Source of the DNA: Vibrio echinoideorum
GTDB lineage: Bacteria; Pseudomonadota; Gammaproteobacteria; Enterobacterales; Vibrionaceae
Assembly: GCF_024347455.1 (NCBI RefSeq)
Contig: NZ_AP025484.1
Span: forward strand, 1,178,001 to 1,242,000
DNA length: 64,000 nt
Direction: 5' to 3'
Shown here: piece by piece, positions 53,356 to 62,176 of the stretch
Position numbering within the stretch: the stretch's first letter is position 1
Layout of the letters: each line of letters opens with the position of its first letter
Translations under genes and position numbers: made by a program
Notes under the pieces: generated by a model
The model's database searches: none
What the model was told of the DNA's origin: nothing
What the model saw: only the letters and a program-made list of their open reading frames with translations

Positions 53356-54348
53356 CTATTTAGATGCTTGCTTCATCTGCTCATCAAGGTTAAGTACCGT
53401 TAATGCATTGCTTACACTAGTCGCGATTACATCCACCACACCAGTTCTTAGTGCGCCTAATAGAGCGAGAGGTTTACTGTTCTCAGCGGCGATGGCAATA
53501 ACATCAGCAATTGGACGAAACTCTTCCAAGGCCAAACCAATGACTCGGTCACTCATGACAGTATTTGCTGCTTTACCATGTACATCGAAAAAGTCATAAC
53601 CCGCAAAATCACCTACGACACCTTGAAGTAACCTTGATTGCACAACCTCTCCTGCTGTAAACCAACCTAGGTCGACCATATAACTATTTTCACTCATGTC
53701 ACCAATACCCACTAGAGCGACATCGGCTTTACGAGCGAGATCGAGCGTTTGCTTTACAGTGCTGTTTTCCATAAATGCAGTTTTTTGCGCTTTATTCTCT
53801 GCATAAGCAGGCGCGTACAAGGTTTCTGAAGAACCACCGTACTTTTTCGCTAACTGTCTGCATATATGGTCGGCGTTAAACATGCCGCCTCTTGGGTGAA
53901 TGCCACCGATACCACACACAAACTTGCAATCACGCGGAGTGATCACGCCAGTATGGTGCGCCACTGACGATACATTGCGGCCTTGACCTACTGTTACCAC
54001 CATGCCATTTTTCAATGTACTAGTCAGATAGTTAGAAACTAAACCTGCTACTTGAAGCCGCTGTTTTTCTTCATTTGGTTGGTCGAGTGCAACAAGTGCA
54101 CGCTTAACACCAAAACGCTCGATTAGCCTTTGTTCGATTTTAGCACTGAATACAGGATGGTATTTCACTGTAATCTCAACAATGCCTTCATCTCGGGCTT
54201 GCTTGAGCATTCGACCAACCTTTGCACGAGAAATTGAGAACTTTTTCGAGATCTCTTCTTGAGTCGCACCATCTTGATAATAGGCAACCGCTACTTCAGT
54301 CAGGAGATCAGTGTTTTCTTCGGAAACATCTTGGATATTCTTACTCAT
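53356..54348 (-). CDS. SorC/DeoR-type sugar-responsive regulator
   Basis: The protein has 330 aa. The N-terminal helix-turn-helix is YYQDGATQEEISKKFSISRAKVGRMLKQARDEG, split around residues 22-55, and the C-terminal sugar-binding domain (about 75-325) has GIGGIHPRGGMFNADHICRQLA and the VALVGIGDMSENS loop. It is probably a sugar-phosphate-sensing regulator of the divergent tal-tkt genes; this is by position and by the usual order in Vibrio. ATG 54348 is preferred to an upstream GTG at 54363. Confidence 0.9.
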   Translation of the reverse strand: MSKNIQDVSEENTDLLTEVAVAYYQDGATQEEISKKFSISRAKVGRMLKQARDEGIVEITVKYHPVFSAKIEQRLIERFGVKRALVALDQPNEEKQRLQVAGLVSNYLTSTLKNGMVVTVGQGRNVSSVAHHTGVITPRDCKFVCGIGGIHPRGGMFNADHICRQLAKKYGGSSETLYAPAYAENKAQKTAFMENSTVKQTLDLARKADVALVGIGDMSENSYMVDLGWFTAGEVVQSRLLQGVVGDFAGYDFFDVHGKAANTVMSDRVIGLALEEFRPIADVIAIAAENSKPLALLGALRTGVVDVIATSVSNALTVLNLDEQMKQASK

Positions 54349-54805
54349 ATACCACTCAACCAATATTTAACAATTATTTTACCTGCTGTACTTCCTAATA
54401 TAGGAGAGCTCAGTAAGTGATACACAAGCTTACACCCTGAACATATGTAACACCAAGGAACATTTGCGCACTGCAATGACCTTTATTTTATTGTAGGTTA
54501 ATTGACCCCACTTTGTTCGTTAAACGTTTGCTTGCATACCCCATGATTACTAGAGCGAAATATATTTGACTGAAGTCACCATACCGCACTATTTACCGTT
54601 GACTTTAGTGCTAGATAGGATAAATATGGCTACATCATTTACTCATCGAGCGATCATATGTTCCGTGCAAATGTTCGTTCGGAGAAAAATTTAAATTAAT
54701 GTAAGTTTGGCTCACTGGTACAACCATTGAGAACTTCATTAGTTAGCTTGCAAATGCCCACACCTCCCGTTAAAGAGGTGTTATGCGATACATAGGATGA
54801 TCAAA
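54349..54805. promoter_or_regulatory. Regulatory region between SorC gene and tal
   Basis: About 450 nt, divergent and without a gene. It should hold promoters of both sides and the regulator's operator. A hairpin (ACACCTC / GAGGTGT, 54760-54781) sits 25 nt upstream of tal, in its untranslated leader. Confidence 0.55.
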
Positions 54806-55756
54806 ATGAGCAATAAATTAGAGCAACTTCGTAAACTAACAACTGTTGTAGCTGACACTGGCGATATCGAAGCTATCAGCAAGTACACTCCTGAAGACGC
54901 AACAACTAACCCATCTCTAATTCTTAAAGCCGCTCAAATTGCTGAGTACGCGCCTCTAATCGATGCTTCTATCGAATACGCTAAAGCGCAAAGCGCTGAT
55001 AAAGCACAACAAGTTCAAGACACTTGTGACATGCTTAACGTGAACATCGGTAAAGAAATCCTTAACGTTGTACCTGGCCGCATCTCTACTGAAGTAGATG
55101 CTCGTCTTTCTTACGACATGGAAGGCAGCGTTACTAAAGCTCGTCAACTTATCAAAATGTATAACGATGCGGGCATCACAAACGATCGTATCCTTATCAA
55201 ACTGGCTTCTACTTGGGAAGGCATCCGTGCTGCTGAAATCCTAGAGAAAGAAGGCATCAACTGTAACCTAACGCTTCTATTCTCATTCGCTCAAGCTCGC
55301 GCTTGTGCTGAAGCTGGCGTGTTCCTAATCTCTCCTTTCGTTGGTCGCATCATGGACTGGTACAAAGCGAAAGAAGGCCGTGATTTTGAAGCTTCAGAAG
55401 ATCCAGGCGTAATCTCTGTTTCAGAGATCTACAACTACTACAAAGAGCACGGCTACAAGACTGTTGTGATGGGTGCAAGCTTCCGTAATATCGGCGAGAT
55501 CCTTGAACTTGCTGGTTGTGACCGTCTAACTATCGCTCCTCAACTTCTAGCAGACCTAGAAGCAGCTGAAGGCGAAGTAGTAGAAAAGCTAATCGACTCT
55601 AACGGTACTAAAGAGCGTCCTGCTGCAATGACTCACGCTGAGTTCCTATGGGATCACAACCAAGACCCAATGGCTGTAGAGAAGCTAGCTGAAGGCATCC
55701 GCAACTTCGCCGTTGACCAAGGCAAACTAGAAGACATGATCGCAGCTAAGCTGTAA
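54806..55756 (+). CDS. tal: Transaldolase B
   Basis: The protein has 316 aa (E. coli TalB 317). It transfers a dihydroxyacetone unit between sugar phosphates in the non-oxidative pentose phosphate pathway. The Schiff-base lysine is in [20 protein letters not shown]. The N-terminus [20 protein letters not shown] and [15 protein letters not shown] are diagnostic. ATG 54806 has AGGA at 8 nt; an upstream ATG at 54797 is not needed. Followed by tkt after 90 nt with a terminator between. Confidence 0.97.
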   Translation: MSNKLEQLRKLTTVVADTGDIEAISKYTPEDATTNPSLILKAAQIAEYAPLIDASIEYAKAQSADKAQQVQDTCDMLNVNIGKEILNVVPGRISTEVDARLSYDMEGSVTKARQLIKMYNDAGITNDRILIKLASTWEGIRAAEILEKEGINCNLTLLFSFAQARACAEAGVFLISPFVGRIMDWYKAKEGRDFEASEDPGVISVSEIYNYYKEHGYKTVVMGASFRNIGEILELAGCDRLTIAPQLLADLEAAEGEVVEKLIDSNGTKERPAAMTHAEFLWDHNQDPMAVEKLAEGIRNFAVDQGKLEDMIAAKL

Positions 55757-55772
55757 TCACTACCGAATAAAT

Positions 55773-55799
55773 AAGAGGAACGAATTTCGTTCCTCTTTT
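55773..55799 (+). terminator. Hairpin between tal and tkt
   Basis: AAGAGGAACGAA / TTCGTTCCTCTT stem of 10-12 bp with a 1-5 nt loop, followed by TTT. It may end tal transcripts partly, so tkt could have its own promoter or be expressed by read-through. Confidence 0.8.
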
Positions 55800-55846
55800 A
55801 CATCTATCCACGAATTTTTAATTTCGAATCAATTTTGGAAGCAATT

Positions 55847-57838
55847 ATGAACCGCAAACATCTAGCTAACGCGATCCGTGCTCTAAGCATGGACGGCGTA
55901 CAACAAGCAAACTCTGGTCACCCTGGCGCACCTATGGGCATGGCTGACATCGCTGAAGTACTTTGGCGCTCTCACCTAAACCACAACCCGTCAAACCCAG
56001 AGTGGGCTGACCGCGACCGTTTTATCCTGTCTAACGGCCACGGCTCTATGCTGATTTACTCTCTGCTTCACCTAGCAGGTTACGAGCTTTCAATTGAAGA
56101 CCTTAAGAACTTCCGTCAACTGCACTCTAAGACTCCAGGTCACCCAGAGTACGGATACGCACCAGGCATCGAAACAACGACTGGTCCTCTAGGTCAAGGC
56201 ATCACTAACGCTGTTGGTATGGCGATGGCTGAGAAAGCACTAGCGGCACAGTTCAATAAAGAAGGCCACGACATCGTAGACCACTACACTTATGCATTCA
56301 TGGGTGATGGCTGTCTGATGGAAGGTATCTCTCACGAATCATGTTCTCTAGCGGGTACGCTAGGTCTTGATAAGCTAGTTGCTTTCTGGGATGACAACGG
56401 TATCTCTATCGATGGCGAAGTTGAAGGTTGGTTCTCTGACGATACACCTAAGCGTTTCGAAGCTTACGGCTGGCACGTAATCCCAGCAGTTGATGGTCAC
56501 GATGCTGACGCTATCAACGCGGCTATTGAAGCGGCTAAAGCGGATCCTCGCCCTACTCTAATCTGTACTAAAACAGTGATTGGCTTTGGTTCTCCTAACA
56601 AAGCAGGTACGCACGACTGTCACGGTGCACCATTAGGCGCTGATGAAATCGCAGCAACTCGTAAGCAACTAGGTTGGGAGCACGGTCCTTTTGAAATTCC
56701 GTCGGAAGTTTACTCAGAGTGGGATGCGAAAGAAGCAGGCGCAGCTAAGGAAGCAGCGTGGAATGAGAAACTTGCAGCTTATGAAGCAGCATACCCTGAG
56801 TTGGCAGCTGAATTCAAACGCCGCGTAAATGGTGATCTACCCGCTGAGTGGGAAGAGAAAGCGTCGGCAATCATTGCTGATCTTCAAGCTAACCCAGCAA
56901 ACATCGCATCACGTAAGGCATCTCAAAATGCTCTAGAAGCGTTCGGTGCTATGCTACCTGAATTTATGGGCGGCTCTGCTGATCTGGCACCTTCTAACCT
57001 GACTATGTGGTCTGGTTCTAAGTCGTTAACAGCTGAAGACTTCTCTGGTAACTACATCCACTACGGTGTACGTGAATTCGGTATGACGGCTATCATGAAC
57101 GGTATCGCTTTGCACGGTGGTTTCGTACCATACGGCGCAACGTTCCTAATGTTCATGGAATACGCTCGTAACGCAATGCGTATGGCTGCTCTGATGAAAA
57201 CTCAGAACATCCAAGTTTACACACATGACTCTATCGGTCTTGGCGAAGATGGTCCAACTCACCAACCGGTTGAGCAGGTCGCTTCTCTACGTCTGACTCC
57301 AAACATGAGCACATGGCGTCCATGTGACCAAGTTGAGTCTGCAGTTGCTTGGAAACTGGCAATTGAACGTAAAGATGGCCCTTCAGCGCTTATCTTCTCT
57401 CGTCAAAACCTAGCACAACAACCTCGTGATGCTGAGCAAGTAGCAAACATCGCGAAGGGTGGTTACATCCTGAAAGATTGTGAAGGCAAGCCAGAGCTTA
57501 TCCTTATCGCGACAGGTTCTGAAGTTGAGTTAGCGGTTAGCGCTGCTGCTGAACTGACAGCTGAAGGCAAAAAAGTACGTGTAGTATCTATGCCTGCAAC
57601 TGACGCTTTCGATAAGCAAGACGCTGAATACCGTGAGTCTGTGCTTCCAGCTGACGTAACAGCACGTATTGCTGTAGAAGCTGGCATCGCTGACTTCTGG
57701 TACAAGTACGTTGGTTTCGGTGGCAAGATCATCGGCATGACAACGTTCGGCGAATCTGCACCAGCAGGCGAGCTATTCAAGATGTTCGGTTTCACTACAG
57801 AAAACGTAGTAAACACAGCAAAAGAGCTTCTAGCTTAG
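55847..57838 (+). CDS. tkt: Transketolase
   Basis: The protein has 663 aa, the length of E. coli TktA. The thiamine diphosphate motif starts [13 protein letters not shown] (about 155) and the N-terminus [33 protein letters not shown] is typical, as are [27 protein letters not shown] and [11 protein letters not shown]. It transfers two-carbon units in the pentose phosphate pathway. ATG 55847 has GGAAG at 6 nt; a start at 55835 is unlikely. Confidence 0.97.
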   Translation: MNRKHLANAIRALSMDGVQQANSGHPGAPMGMADIAEVLWRSHLNHNPSNPEWADRDRFILSNGHGSMLIYSLLHLAGYELSIEDLKNFRQLHSKTPGHPEYGYAPGIETTTGPLGQGITNAVGMAMAEKALAAQFNKEGHDIVDHYTYAFMGDGCLMEGISHESCSLAGTLGLDKLVAFWDDNGISIDGEVEGWFSDDTPKRFEAYGWHVIPAVDGHDADAINAAIEAAKADPRPTLICTKTVIGFGSPNKAGTHDCHGAPLGADEIAATRKQLGWEHGPFEIPSEVYSEWDAKEAGAAKEAAWNEKLAAYEAAYPELAAEFKRRVNGDLPAEWEEKASAIIADLQANPANIASRKASQNALEAFGAMLPEFMGGSADLAPSNLTMWSGSKSLTAEDFSGNYIHYGVREFGMTAIMNGIALHGGFVPYGATFLMFMEYARNAMRMAALMKTQNIQVYTHDSIGLGEDGPTHQPVEQVASLRLTPNMSTWRPCDQVESAVAWKLAIERKDGPSALIFSRQNLAQQPRDAEQVANIAKGGYILKDCEGKPELILIATGSEVELAVSAAAELTAEGKKVRVVSMPATDAFDKQDAEYRESVLPADVTARIAVEAGIADFWYKYVGFGGKIIGMTTFGESAPAGELFKMFGFTTENVVNTAKELLA

Positions 57839-57882
57839 TCTTGATTAAATTGTCTCCCCCTTAAATGGGTTGATGCATACTG

Positions 57883-57913
57883 AAAGCCCCGCCTGAAAAT
57901 GCGGGGCTTTTTT
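57883..57913 (+). terminator. tkt terminator
   Basis: AAAGCCCCGC / GCGGGGCTTT stem of 10 bp with an 8-nt loop, then TTT. Confidence 0.92.
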
Positions 57914-57926
57914 GTATCTGTTGTCT

Positions 57927-57954
57927 GCTATTTGCTATTTGCTATTTGCTATTT
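57927..57954 (+). repeat. Heptanucleotide tandem repeat (GCTATTT)4
   Basis: Four perfect GCTATTT units lie back to back between two convergent terminators. Outside any gene. Confidence 0.9.
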
Positions 57955-57962
57955 GGGCTCAT

Positions 57963-57990
57963 AAAAAAGCCCTGCTAATTTCGCAAGGCT
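57963..57990 (-). terminator. Terminator of the chemoreceptor gene
   Basis: On the minus strand AGCCTTGC / GCAGGGCT (one T-G pair) is followed by TTTTTT. 35 nt after the chemoreceptor stop. Confidence 0.88.
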
Positions 57991-58024
57991 TTCTCTTATT
58001 TCTCACTCGGCTTAAATTTAACGG

Positions 58025-59587
58025 CTATTTCTCTTCGAAACGCTTCGCCAATTGATAGAACTCATTCACTTGTTCTTTTAGCTCAGTAGAGTGGTTTTTC
58101 ACGGAATGCGTTGCCACTAAGTTTTGCTCTGCAGTAGACGCGATAGACTGCATGTGCAGGTTTACATCACTCGATAGCTTACGCTGTTTATGTGCAGAGC
58201 TTTCGACAGACTGCATCAGCTCGTTCATCGATTGCATTAAAGTTTCTACTTCAGACAAGCGCTCTGCACTCACCTTCGCCACATCACCACACGCGTCGGT
58301 TTGCTCTCGATTGGCCAGGATATCCTTTTGCCAACCTTCAATCGTCGCTAACATGGTGTCGATACTCTCTTTGATCTGAACCGTAGCCTTTGACGTGCGA
58401 CCCGACAACGCGCGTACTTCGTCGGCAACCACAGCAAAACCACGACCTTGTTCACCCGCTCTCGCCGCTTCTATCGCTGCATTCAACGCTAGCAAGTTGG
58501 TTTGTTCGGCGATTCCACCAATCTCTTCCATGATCTTGCTGACGCTTTGCGCTTGGTCGCTCAATTGGTAAGTCGTTTGAGTCGCCTTTTCGGCCTGAGA
58601 AGCTAAGCTTTCTAAATTTCGATGGGTTTGATTAATACTCTCTTTAGCGCCAGCACAAGTTTGCAAAGTCACATCAACAATCTGGTGTGCTTCTTCTGTA
58701 CGAGAAGAGACCTCACTCGCGGTTGCTTCAACCTCTTCAGTTGCCTCACGCACTTGAAGAATGTCTTTTGTTTGTTGATCTAAGGCTTCTGAGACTTCAA
58801 ATGAGGTGGTGTTGAGGTTATCGGCTAAGTCTTGGAGTGGCTTTGCAGAGTCGGTCATACGACCTAATACCGTACGAATTCGAGCAGACAGCAACTTCAA
58901 ATGGAAATCAGCGATTGAGAACTTACTATTGCCTGAATAAACAAGTCGGCTGACACTATCAAACTTCGATTGAAGCATCTTCAACTGTAACGGTGTCTCA
59001 ATCAGTTCTTGTCGGAAAAGCAATGCTAACGCAGATACCGGAAGCAGGCTTAACAACCATTGTGATGCCTGCCCTACTTCCACTAGATTTGAGACTAGAG
59101 GAGCTGCGAGAGACCCCAATAACACGGCATAACGAACGCTATCACTGACCTGTAACGACCATTGGCGACCTGACTTCTCGGCTTTCAATAAGCCTTGATA
59201 TGCTTTGTCGGCGATTTTAACCCATTCGTTCTTAGGCTTAACACGAACCGACTGATAACCACTCACCTTGCCGCTCTCATAGATTGGAGTGACGTACGCA
59301 TCGACCCAGTAATATCCACCAGATTTAGTTTTGTTTTTTACGATACCGCGCCACGCTTTACCTTGCTTCAGGCTGACCCACATATCGGCAAAAGCGGCTT
59401 TAGGCATATCACTATGCCTGACAACATTGTGGTGTTGTCCAAGCAACTCTTGTTGGCTGTATTCTGCGATGCGACAAAAAGCATCATTACTGTAAGTAAT
59501 CACACCTTTAAGATCGGTAGTTGAGACAAGCTGTTCGTTTTCGCTTATAAGCGTTTCACGTGATTGAGAAGATGAACTGACAGTCAT
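58025..59587 (-). CDS. PAS-domain methyl-accepting chemotaxis protein (Aer-like)
   Basis: The protein has 520 aa. An N-terminal PAS domain (about 12-120) has [26 protein letters not shown] and the [10 protein letters not shown] end, a short membrane hairpin (about 150-190) and a HAMP-like part, then the signalling domain (about 240-515) with [37 protein letters not shown]. The layout is that of Aer-type energy/oxygen receptors, although no FAD-specific residue can be confirmed. Single gene. The ribosome binding site is poor. Confidence 0.92.
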   Translation of the reverse strand: MTVSSSSQSRETLISENEQLVSTTDLKGVITYSNDAFCRIAEYSQQELLGQHHNVVRHSDMPKAAFADMWVSLKQGKAWRGIVKNKTKSGGYYWVDAYVTPIYESGKVSGYQSVRVKPKNEWVKIADKAYQGLLKAEKSGRQWSLQVSDSVRYAVLLGSLAAPLVSNLVEVGQASQWLLSLLPVSALALLFRQELIETPLQLKMLQSKFDSVSRLVYSGNSKFSIADFHLKLLSARIRTVLGRMTDSAKPLQDLADNLNTTSFEVSEALDQQTKDILQVREATEEVEATASEVSSRTEEAHQIVDVTLQTCAGAKESINQTHRNLESLASQAEKATQTTYQLSDQAQSVSKIMEEIGGIAEQTNLLALNAAIEAARAGEQGRGFAVVADEVRALSGRTSKATVQIKESIDTMLATIEGWQKDILANREQTDACGDVAKVSAERLSEVETLMQSMNELMQSVESSAHKQRKLSSDVNLHMQSIASTAEQNLVATHSVKNHSTELKEQVNEFYQLAKRFEEK

Positions 59588-59754
59588 TTATACTAACTTT
59601 TGTTAATTATTATTTTAACCGAGGAATATATACAATTATTAAAGTTATGACAAAATGTGAACATCACATTTTGTGTAAATGCCTGCTATTTATACAAATT
59701 TAAGCTAGATACTTCACAGAGTTCGAACTCACCCTCAAAATTTAACAAGCAAGA

Positions 59755-60219
59755 TCACTCATCTAAATTGACGGCTGTACTGAATTTCACCGTTCTCATA
59801 GAGACAGAAGTGTGAAACTTACGAATATTTAAGTCTTTGCGCAGTACGCGCTCAACAAAATCTTCATAGGCTTTAATGTCTTTTACAGTGACGATCAACA
59901 TAAAGTCATAACTGCCTGAAATTTGATAGCATTGCGTGACTTCCGCCGCCTTCAAAATAGATCGACGGAAAATCTGGTAGATGTCTCCACGGTCACGCTC
60001 CATTTCTACGGATACGACTAACGTCATCGTGTTGCCCATCAGTTCAGGGTTGATGATAGAAACATCACCTACAATTACACCTTCGGCTCTCAACCTTTTG
60101 ACTCGCTTTAAGCAAGCGGGAGGCGATAACCCAACCCGTTCCGCGAGCTCCAGGTTTGGGATTCGGTTGTTCTCTTGCAGTTCAACCAAGATGCTTCTAT
60201 CTATACGGTCAATTTCCAT
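59755..60219 (-). CDS. Lrp/AsnC-family regulator
   Basis: The protein has 154 aa. The N-terminal HTH has LVELQENNRIPNLELAERVGLSPPACLKRVKRL; the C-terminal RAM/AsnC domain has YQISGSYDFMLIVTVKDIKAYEDFV. It binds amino acids or related ligands. Divergent from the Gate-domain membrane protein, which is probably its target. GAGA precedes the ATG. Confidence 0.93.
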   Translation of the reverse strand: MEIDRIDRSILVELQENNRIPNLELAERVGLSPPACLKRVKRLRAEGVIVGDVSIINPELMGNTMTLVVSVEMERDRGDIYQIFRRSILKAAEVTQCYQISGSYDFMLIVTVKDIKAYEDFVERVLRKDLNIRKFHTSVSMRTVKFSTAVNLDE

Positions 60220-60360
60220 AATTTCTCAAAACCTTAATTAAGCGACTTATAATTTTCAATATTAAGCTAAATAAAAAATTGTAGATAACTTTTACGCACT
60301 ATTTTGAAATTAAAATCACAACAATCTGAGTAAGATATCTCTAAACAACACAATAAAAAT
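60220..60360. promoter_or_regulatory. Divergent promoter region of lrp-like gene and Gate-protein gene
   Basis: 141 nt of AT-rich sequence between the two starts. It must hold both promoters and probably the Lrp-type sites; no single box was read with confidence. Confidence 0.5.
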
Positions 60361-61338
60361 ATGGTCGTCACAATGAAATTAGCCTATCAATTTTTTAAAG
60401 AACTCCTTAAAGAGATTATCGATGTAACCTCAACTCTTTTCCGAATCATGATTCCTATTATCTTAGTAATCAAGGTCATCGAAGAACTTGGAGGCATCGT
60501 CATTCTCAGTGAATGGTTAAGCCCTGTCATGGAAACCGTGGGTTTACCGAAAGAAATGGGATTGGTCTGGGCAACAACCATACTCACCAACATCTATGCG
60601 GGGCTAATCATCCTGATCAATTCAGATGTCCCTCTCACTGTTGCTCAAGCTTCTGTGTTGGGTAGCATGATGTTGCTCGCCCACTCATTGCCAATTGAAG
60701 GCGCGATAGCAAAGAAAGCTGGAGTAAGTTGGTTAGCCACACTTTCAGTAAGAGTGGGTGGAAGTTTAATCTTGGCCTGGTTACTGAACCTCAGCTATCA
60801 ATACGGGGATTTACTCAACTATCCTGCCACGGTACTTTGGCAACCAGAAGTATCAGCGGACTCTAGCTACCTTGGTTGGGCTATGGAACAACTCAAAAGC
60901 TTCGCAGTTATCTTCATGGTGATTTCAGTGCTGTTATTTTTACTCAAGATCTTAAAGCTTCTAGGCGTCGAAAAGCTCATGGCGATATTGTTGAAACCCT
61001 TCCTGAGATTATTGGGCATAAGCAGAGACGCGACTAACCTAACGATTATTGGCATCACGTTGGGTATTTCTTTTGGTGGCGGGCTTTTGATCAGCGAAGC
61101 AAAGCGAGGACATATCTCCGCAAGAGACGTGTTCACTGCCGTCATGCTGCTCAACCTACTCCACAGTTTGATTGAAGATACCCTATTGGTTATGTTGATT
61201 GGTGCTGACTTTTACACCATTTTTTGGGGGCGACTGATATTCTCAGTGCTTGTGGTTGCTTTGATATCAAACGTAATCAAGCGTATCGATCCTAAAGTAT
61301 GTGAACGGTACTTCTATCGTGATGTCTCTCAATCATAA
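60361..61338 (+). CDS. Gate-domain (nucleoside-recognition-like) membrane protein
   Basis: The protein has 325 aa with about eight hydrophobic helices and two Gate-type repeats (about 10-140 and 170-310), of the kind found in spore-maturation proteins and nucleoside permeases: TILTNIYAGLIILINSDVPLT in the first and GITLGISFGGGLLISEAKRG in the second. Probable transporter of unknown solute. ATG 60361 or ATG 60373 are both possible; neither has a good ribosome binding site. The divergent Lrp-type regulator suggests the solute may be an amino acid or a related compound. Confidence 0.85.
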   Translation: MVVTMKLAYQFFKELLKEIIDVTSTLFRIMIPIILVIKVIEELGGIVILSEWLSPVMETVGLPKEMGLVWATTILTNIYAGLIILINSDVPLTVAQASVLGSMMLLAHSLPIEGAIAKKAGVSWLATLSVRVGGSLILAWLLNLSYQYGDLLNYPATVLWQPEVSADSSYLGWAMEQLKSFAVIFMVISVLLFLLKILKLLGVEKLMAILLKPFLRLLGISRDATNLTIIGITLGISFGGGLLISEAKRGHISARDVFTAVMLLNLLHSLIEDTLLVMLIGADFYTIFWGRLIFSVLVVALISNVIKRIDPKVCERYFYRDVSQS

Positions 61339-61374
61339 GCATCGTCACCAAATGACTAACTAAAATACAAACGA

Positions 61375-61401
61375 AAAGAGTCAAGCTCGGCTCTTTTTTA
61401 C
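61375..61401 (+). terminator. Terminator of the Gate-protein gene
   Basis: AAGAGTC / GGCTCTT stem (one T-G pair) with a 6-nt loop, then TTTT. Confidence 0.75.
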
Positions 61402-61802
61402 TACTTATTCGTTTATTTCAAAAAAACTCTGTTGTTGCGCACTTCTTACCTGAAAATAATTTAACCAGTGAATTTGCATTAATGTGTCATTATAAAATTC
61501 ACTGTTAATTTTTTTGACCAGTCTACAGTTAGCATAAAATATAATGATAGATCCTCATACTTATTACTCTCTAGAGCAATAAACCATCAGCTCAACAACC
61601 GTATTAATTAACCAAACTATCACCTATTTATTCATTAAGCATCATTAAATAACTGATAGATAAATAATTAACCCTTCTTATTTGATATTAACTCTTAATG
61701 TTGAAACCGGAACGAATAATTGTTTGTGAAAATTAACCATTTGATTGGTTAATTTTATAAATATATTTTGTTACATAACCAAAACGGATGATTCTTATAA
61801 CG
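61402..61802 (+). promoter_or_regulatory. AT-rich intergenic region with palindrome before the protease pair
   Basis: 400 nt without a gene. Near its end lies a perfect 11-bp inverted repeat, AAAATTAACCA (61729-61739) and TGGTTAATTTT (61746-61756), with a 6-nt centre. It is a likely operator or leader hairpin 30-45 nt upstream of the next start. Confidence 0.55.
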
Positions 61803-62129
61803 ATGTCTTACAAAACAATGACTTTAATGGTTCTATTTTTTTCCTCACTGTCACAGGCTTCCACTATCGAGAATGATGAACTGTTGCTGAAGTCATTGAT
61901 TGAACGAGGCGTTATTTGTCCCAGCTTAACCTACGAGGACAATCAAGAAGCTTTACGTATCTATCTCAACGCGAAAAAAGTGAAGAGTACTCCGTTTGAT
62001 TCAAAAAACGGAAAAGAGATAAAAGATACAGGCGAGTTATCAAATACAGACAAGATAACAAACAAGCATCAGGTAAATAAAACACCAAAAGAGTGTATTA
62101 AACCAAAATCGGACAACCGTTCCGAATAA
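61803..62129 (+). CDS. Small secreted protein resembling the PrtV propeptide
   Basis: The protein has 108 aa. Signal peptide cut near SQA (start ATG 61803; an ATG at 61788 would add five residues). The mature N-terminus NDELLLKSLIERGVI...ALRIYLNAKK aligns with NEDKLIEMLVRQGLV...ALDRYLKNKI in the prtV propeptide, with the same spacing. The rest is a Lys/Asn/Thr/Ser-rich tail and there is one C-terminal Cys motif (KECIK). It lies 47 nt upstream of prtV. It may be a free-standing copy of the propeptide or an inhibitor/chaperone of the protease; this is an inference from similarity. Confidence 0.7.
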   Translation: MSYKTMTLMVLFFSSLSQASTIENDELLLKSLIERGVICPSLTYEDNQEALRIYLNAKKVKSTPFDSKNGKEIKDTGELSNTDKITNKHQVNKTPKECIKPKSDNRSE

Positions 62130-62176
62130 GGCAAGTTGATATTGATATCGACATGGAAATATAAAAAGGAAATATA

